Source of the DNA: Carya illinoinensis
Taxonomy: Eukaryota; Streptophyta; Magnoliopsida; Fagales; Juglandaceae
Length of the DNA stretch: 64,000 nt
Direction: 5' to 3'
Assembly: GCF_018687715.1 (NCBI RefSeq)
Contig: NC_056761.1
Span: 17,504,501 to 17,568,500, forward strand
The number at the start of each line of letters is the position of its first letter. Position 1 is the stretch's first letter. Positions 60,162-64,000 of the stretch are shown in pieces. The notes below the pieces were generated by a model that saw nothing but the letters and a program-made list of their open reading frames with translations, had not been told where the DNA came from and did no database searches. The position numbers and the translations under genes are program-made.

Positions 60162-62308
60162 ATTGGCAGAGACGTTGTTATGGCTGATTGCACAGGTTTC
60201 AAGGTCAGCCTTGTTTTGAAGTATGGAATTTAACATTGTATTTGGCATTTCTAGTACTAGGCCTGTACCTTCTATGTTTAAGTAAATAGAATAAGAACGC
60301 CAACACAGTAAAAACGATATGGATTTAGAACAGTAAGCCTAACTTTTTTTCTTTTGCGAAGAGTAATTTTGGAAGCAAGCTGAGCTGATCACATGGCCTC
60401 TCACAACACCTATAGAAATAGCTGCTAAAGAGGACTTGAGGATTCAATCCTTTTACCTTTCCATATGCCAAAGAATCTGGATACTGCTAGGCCCCAAAAC
60501 CTATTTGACCATAGTTCAAAGTTTAGGTTTTCCTACCAATGTAGGTGGGCCAAAGGACTCTAGATATTCTGGTTTCATGGTTAAGGCTACTTCAGACATT
60601 TTGGAACCTTGGAGTTTTTTCAAGGCCTTCTAGGAGTCTCTCACCTAGAAATTTTTTTGATGCAGTTTATTGTTAAAAGAAAGCCAAACTTGTTTGATGA
60701 TTGTTAGACTTCCAACAATGTCGGTAGATTCTACATTCTACCGCTTCTAGTAGAAATTGAAGTCCTAATTTAAGAAGTGCAGAACCCAACTGCTATAAAA
60801 GACCACAAATAAAAATTATAAAGAAAAAAAAAACACAACAAACAAAGAAATTACATATTGAAGACCCACCTCATTGACAGTGAAACATAAATTAAGATTA
60901 CTTGGTATCTTGAATAGCCTTTCAAAGATTGCATGATTTTGTTATTCTATAAGCTTCATTTTTCTTCGGCCTTTTGTGTCCTGTTTCATCTTCAATGCTT
61001 GGCCAGCTGGTCTTATGTCCATAACAGTTCGGCAAGTCAAAGAAATCAGAATTAGTGCTAGGTTGACCTTGGTAATGATAAGTCCACAAGGGTGTTGCAA
61101 ATTGAAATGATTGGATTAGTTGAGGCTTCTATGGTTACCTATCAAAAAAGAAAAGAAAAGTTGAGGCTTCATATGTCGTTAAAGGATGGAATATAATAGT
61201 TTATACTCTCAGTGTATGCACTGTGGATTTTCTATTCAAAGGTTAATGATTTTCCCGAGTTTACTATCCAGAAATGCAATATTGCAGAGGTGTAAACAGC
61301 TATATCAAGAGGGACAGAAATAATAAATAGCATAATTAGAACTCTTTTGCATCGTGCCTTATTGAGATTACTCAATGTGTCAGGAACCATAAATTCATAA
61401 TCCAAAAGATGAGAATTTCCACTCCTGGTCATTTCCATAACAAGGAAAAAAAAAATAGAGAAAGCAGCTATGTTCCATACATTAAATGGTATGCAGTCGT
61501 GTCTCATTTTGTTTTGAGTTAGAAGACTCTCTGTACTTAATATATTGTAGTTTTGTTCCAACTCTGAGGCTCAGAGCTTTTTATCTTCTCTTTTTTGGTA
61601 TGTTTGGTGACAATCTCATAGATTTGGTGACTCATTGCTTTCACAAGAGTTTTTATCTTCCTGCTGAGATCATTTATCCTTAAGTCTTCATATGTTCATA
61701 CAAAATTCTGCTTTTCCTTTCTTTCTTATTTTCACATTTTGTGAAAATGATGGCTAACTAGTCTTTTTTATTTTAATATTTGTTTTGCCATGTATTATTT
61801 GGTCAATTTGACTGTAGAGTTGTGATGCAGTTCGTTCATTGTAAATCAGGCATGCACGTCAATGGCGTTCAGGAACATATCTCCCAAAATGCAGAACATG
61901 CACAGGTCGTATCAACAGTCTAATTTACTTCTGCTTCAATATTGTATAATAACTATTCGTGAGTCTAGACATTTTTCCCTATTTTTTATTTTCCACTTGG
62001 AAGTCATGACGCTAGATAAGTTTATACTATATATTCCCCACGGATGCGCCATGAGGCCAGTGGATGTCATTGTGCCATGTTGTTTTTTTGTCTAGTATTA
62101 TTCTAAGTAGAGTGGATATAATGGTGCCATATAAGCCACATGTTTCATTATTTTCTAGGGCTTTAGATATTTGTGCCGGTACTTAAATTCTACTTCCCTT
62201 TTTTTTTCTTTTCTTTTTTTCTCATTGTTCCTATAGCTCAAATATAGCAATTCGTGGATCTTTGTGAGGGTACAAGTTCATGGCCTAAACGTTGAATTAG
62301 CTTAGTTT
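60162..62308. other. TAF11 3' region and intergenic DNA
   Basis: The first few hundred bases are the likely 3' untranslated region. No further gene was recognised. Open frames at 60436-60633 and 61232-61561 have no recognisable domain. A small frame at 61852-61920 follows an AG and ends in TAA; it could be chance. Confidence 0.4.
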
Positions 62309-62320
62309 AGTTCTAGTACT

Positions 62321-62483
62321 TGGAACCCCTAGGAGTTGGTTGAAATGGTAAAAGCTTTGGACTAGGGGAACTTCCCCTTGAATTACCCAAGATGCACTTG
62401 CAAAAAACTCCATGCCGAGGGTCTGTGCACCCCTGAGATTAGTTGGGACTTTGTTCTTGGACACCCAGTGCCAATAAGAAAAA
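62321..62483 (+). mobile_element. tRNA-like SINE with 12-bp target duplication
   Basis: AGTTCTAGTACT at 62309-62320 and 62484-62495 flanks 163 bp that begin GGAACCCC just inside, have an A-box-like GGTTGAAATGGTAAAAGC, a weak B-box-like CCTTGAATTACCC, and end GTGCCAATAAGAAAAA. These are typical SINE features. The family was not identified. Confidence 0.75.
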
Positions 62484-62495
62484 AGTTCTAGTACT

Positions 62496-64000
62496 CAGTT
62501 ACATTTTAAATGTTGTATCTAATCCAAGTTAAGATCATTTTAAAAATACTTGACATGAAAGAGGTGTTGAGTGTGAGAGAGCTGTATTGGTTATGTATGC
62601 ATGGGAGTGTGTTTTGATCATTCATCAATGGATGAAGAACAATGCGAAGGAGTGGCAAAGATGGTTAAAGCAGGAGGTTCTAAATTCTCTGTAAAGTTGT
62701 GGAAAATGAATATATATATATATATATATATATTAAGGTGTAAGCCTTTAAGGCAAATGTGCTGAACACTAGATAACTTTTATACATTGAAAAGAAGAGC
62801 CTCTTAGGTGGTGTAGGGAAGAACTCCATGAACTGCAAGAAGAAAAGGATTTGATGGTCGTCATGCAATCCCCTAAAGAGGTGGGATTAATATGTGAGAT
62901 TATTTTGATCTCTGAAGAAAAATAGATATATTTATAAATTGAACTTATGGATCAGGTTAACAAATAGTGAGCTTCAGTGGTATTTTCGAAAAAAGTAAAA
63001 AAATTTCACGACTTTGGAACCAAAAGGGACATTGGGCAATGGTATCATCGAATACAGCATGTTGACCCAAATCTTCATGTAAACCTTCAGTTTTATGGTT
63101 TGATGAAACCATGTGCTGTGGCTGCAATTCATATTCAATCCTATTTTCGGTAGGAGCAGTTGACAATTAGAATTCAAATTTTTCCAGCATAATAATTGTG
63201 ATGCAAAAAGAAGCAAGACTTGACTTCCAAGTTATTAGATAGTGTTGATGACTCTTTGATTGCTTGTTTTAAGGAATGGATGGATAGAATTGTAAAAGTT
63301 TGACGTGGAGATCCCTCTATTTTGTCTTATTTGTGGAATAACTCCTGTTGGTGATTGACTTCATTGCGCTCTCCAAATCACCGCTCTTCCCATGTATACA
63401 AAAAGTGAAGGAAAATACTTAGGCCACCCCAGGTGGCTCCCGTTAGCAGCTGCTGGCTATTTTTTTTTAATAATTAAGAAAAAATTATTTAATATTATTA
63501 TAAATTTTTTATATTTTTTTAAATATTTAAAATTATTAAAAAATAATTTAAACCCAGCGGTAACTCACAGTGGTGGCGGTAACATTGTCAGTAAAGGAAA
63601 ATAAGAGTATTTATGTAAAAAATGAAACTTACAATTAGATTTTTATTTTTTTTATAAAGTTAATGTTGTAGAACGCCATAATTTATCTGTCTTTTGGAAC
63701 GAGATTTTACACTTTCCATTCCTACTCGTTAGAAAGAAACGAATTAATTTTAAAATAATATTGATAAATGTTTTGTTATCCAGCCGTCTACATTATAAAT
63801 CATATTTAATTTATTTTTATTAAATTAATTAAAGTTTTTTATTCATCATTTTAATACCACATATCTATTTTAATTTTAACTATTTAGAAAAAAAATATTA
63901 AAATAAATGTGCAGTGCATAAATAACGAATAAAAATTTTCAAATGATAAAGGGTGCGACATTGAAGACAACATTGGCATTGAACAGTCACAAATGGAAGG
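62496..64000. other. Intergenic
   Basis: No gene was recognised. It contains a (TA)n run at about 62709-62734. A TA-rich stretch at 63450-63570 follows AGGTGGCTCCCGTTAGC and precedes CAGCGGTAACTCACAG, perhaps a decayed MITE. The last 250 bp are AT-rich. Confidence 0.4.

Noticed and set aside
60436..60633. 65-codon frame downstream of TAF11
   Set aside because: No recognisable domain, no splice context, and a length expected by chance.

Overview
The window is nuclear DNA of a flowering plant. It is AT-rich, has spliced genes with GT-AG introns, and consists mostly of LTR retrotransposons, LINEs and MITEs. Two host genes are complete. A BAM3-type leucine-rich-repeat receptor kinase lies on the minus strand (33047-36974, 2 exons, 988 aa). 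The TFIID subunit TAF11 lies on the plus strand (56235-60161, 4 exons, 222 aa). The MITE families and the general repeat content suggest a woody dicot, perhaps Fagales such as walnut or a relative; that placement is an inference from recall and has not been tested.

Left third (1-31 kb): a nest of transposable elements. A decayed Ty1/copia element on the plus strand is the oldest layer. Its gag, protease and integrase start lie at 2940-4797, more integrase at 18543-18848, and the variable region with reverse transcriptase at about 23490-24430. A minus-strand solo LTR (4803-18537 overall, target duplication CTAAT) sits in its integrase. A nearly intact 11.5-kb Ty3/gypsy element of Athila type sits inside that solo LTR (6470-17926). 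It has two LTRs, a tRNA-Asp primer site, a gag-pol frame broken by only two stop codons, and a polypurine tract. Farther right are a minus-strand LTR-like block (18854 onward), a solo LTR distantly related to the Athila LTR (21227-23148, duplication GGTGG), and a minus-strand LINE (about 24431-31050) cut by a 3.0-kb solo LTR (24725-27755, duplication CAACA). The window opens inside another LTR of that last family (1-932), followed by a second copia relic (933-2770).

Middle (31-51 kb): a MITE candidate, the BAM3 gene, and intergenic DNA with several MITE families. A complete second copy of the solo LTR family lies at 41786-43804 (duplication AATAT). An A-rich block of tandem repeats lies at 46.2-47.5 kb, a Helitron-like 5' end at 45605, and two separate tandem duplications of about 190 bp.

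Right part (51-64 kb): a 5'-truncated plus-strand LINE with an 11-bp target duplication (51226-55544) ends about 0.7 kb before the TAF11 start codon. Between them two MITE copies lie head to head as a 400-bp palindrome. TAF11 intron 2 carries a 1.76-kb solo LTR (57523-59280, duplication GTTTC). That LTR holds 11 tandem units, each able to fold as a hairpin with a constant loop; some units differ from the others by paired changes on both stem arms. This is the most unusual structure found here. A short SINE with a 12-bp duplication lies downstream (62321-62483).

The two host genes are functionally unrelated (phloem and root peptide signalling versus basal transcription). Everything else is mobile-element turnover: insertion, nested insertion, and removal of element interiors by LTR-LTR recombination.
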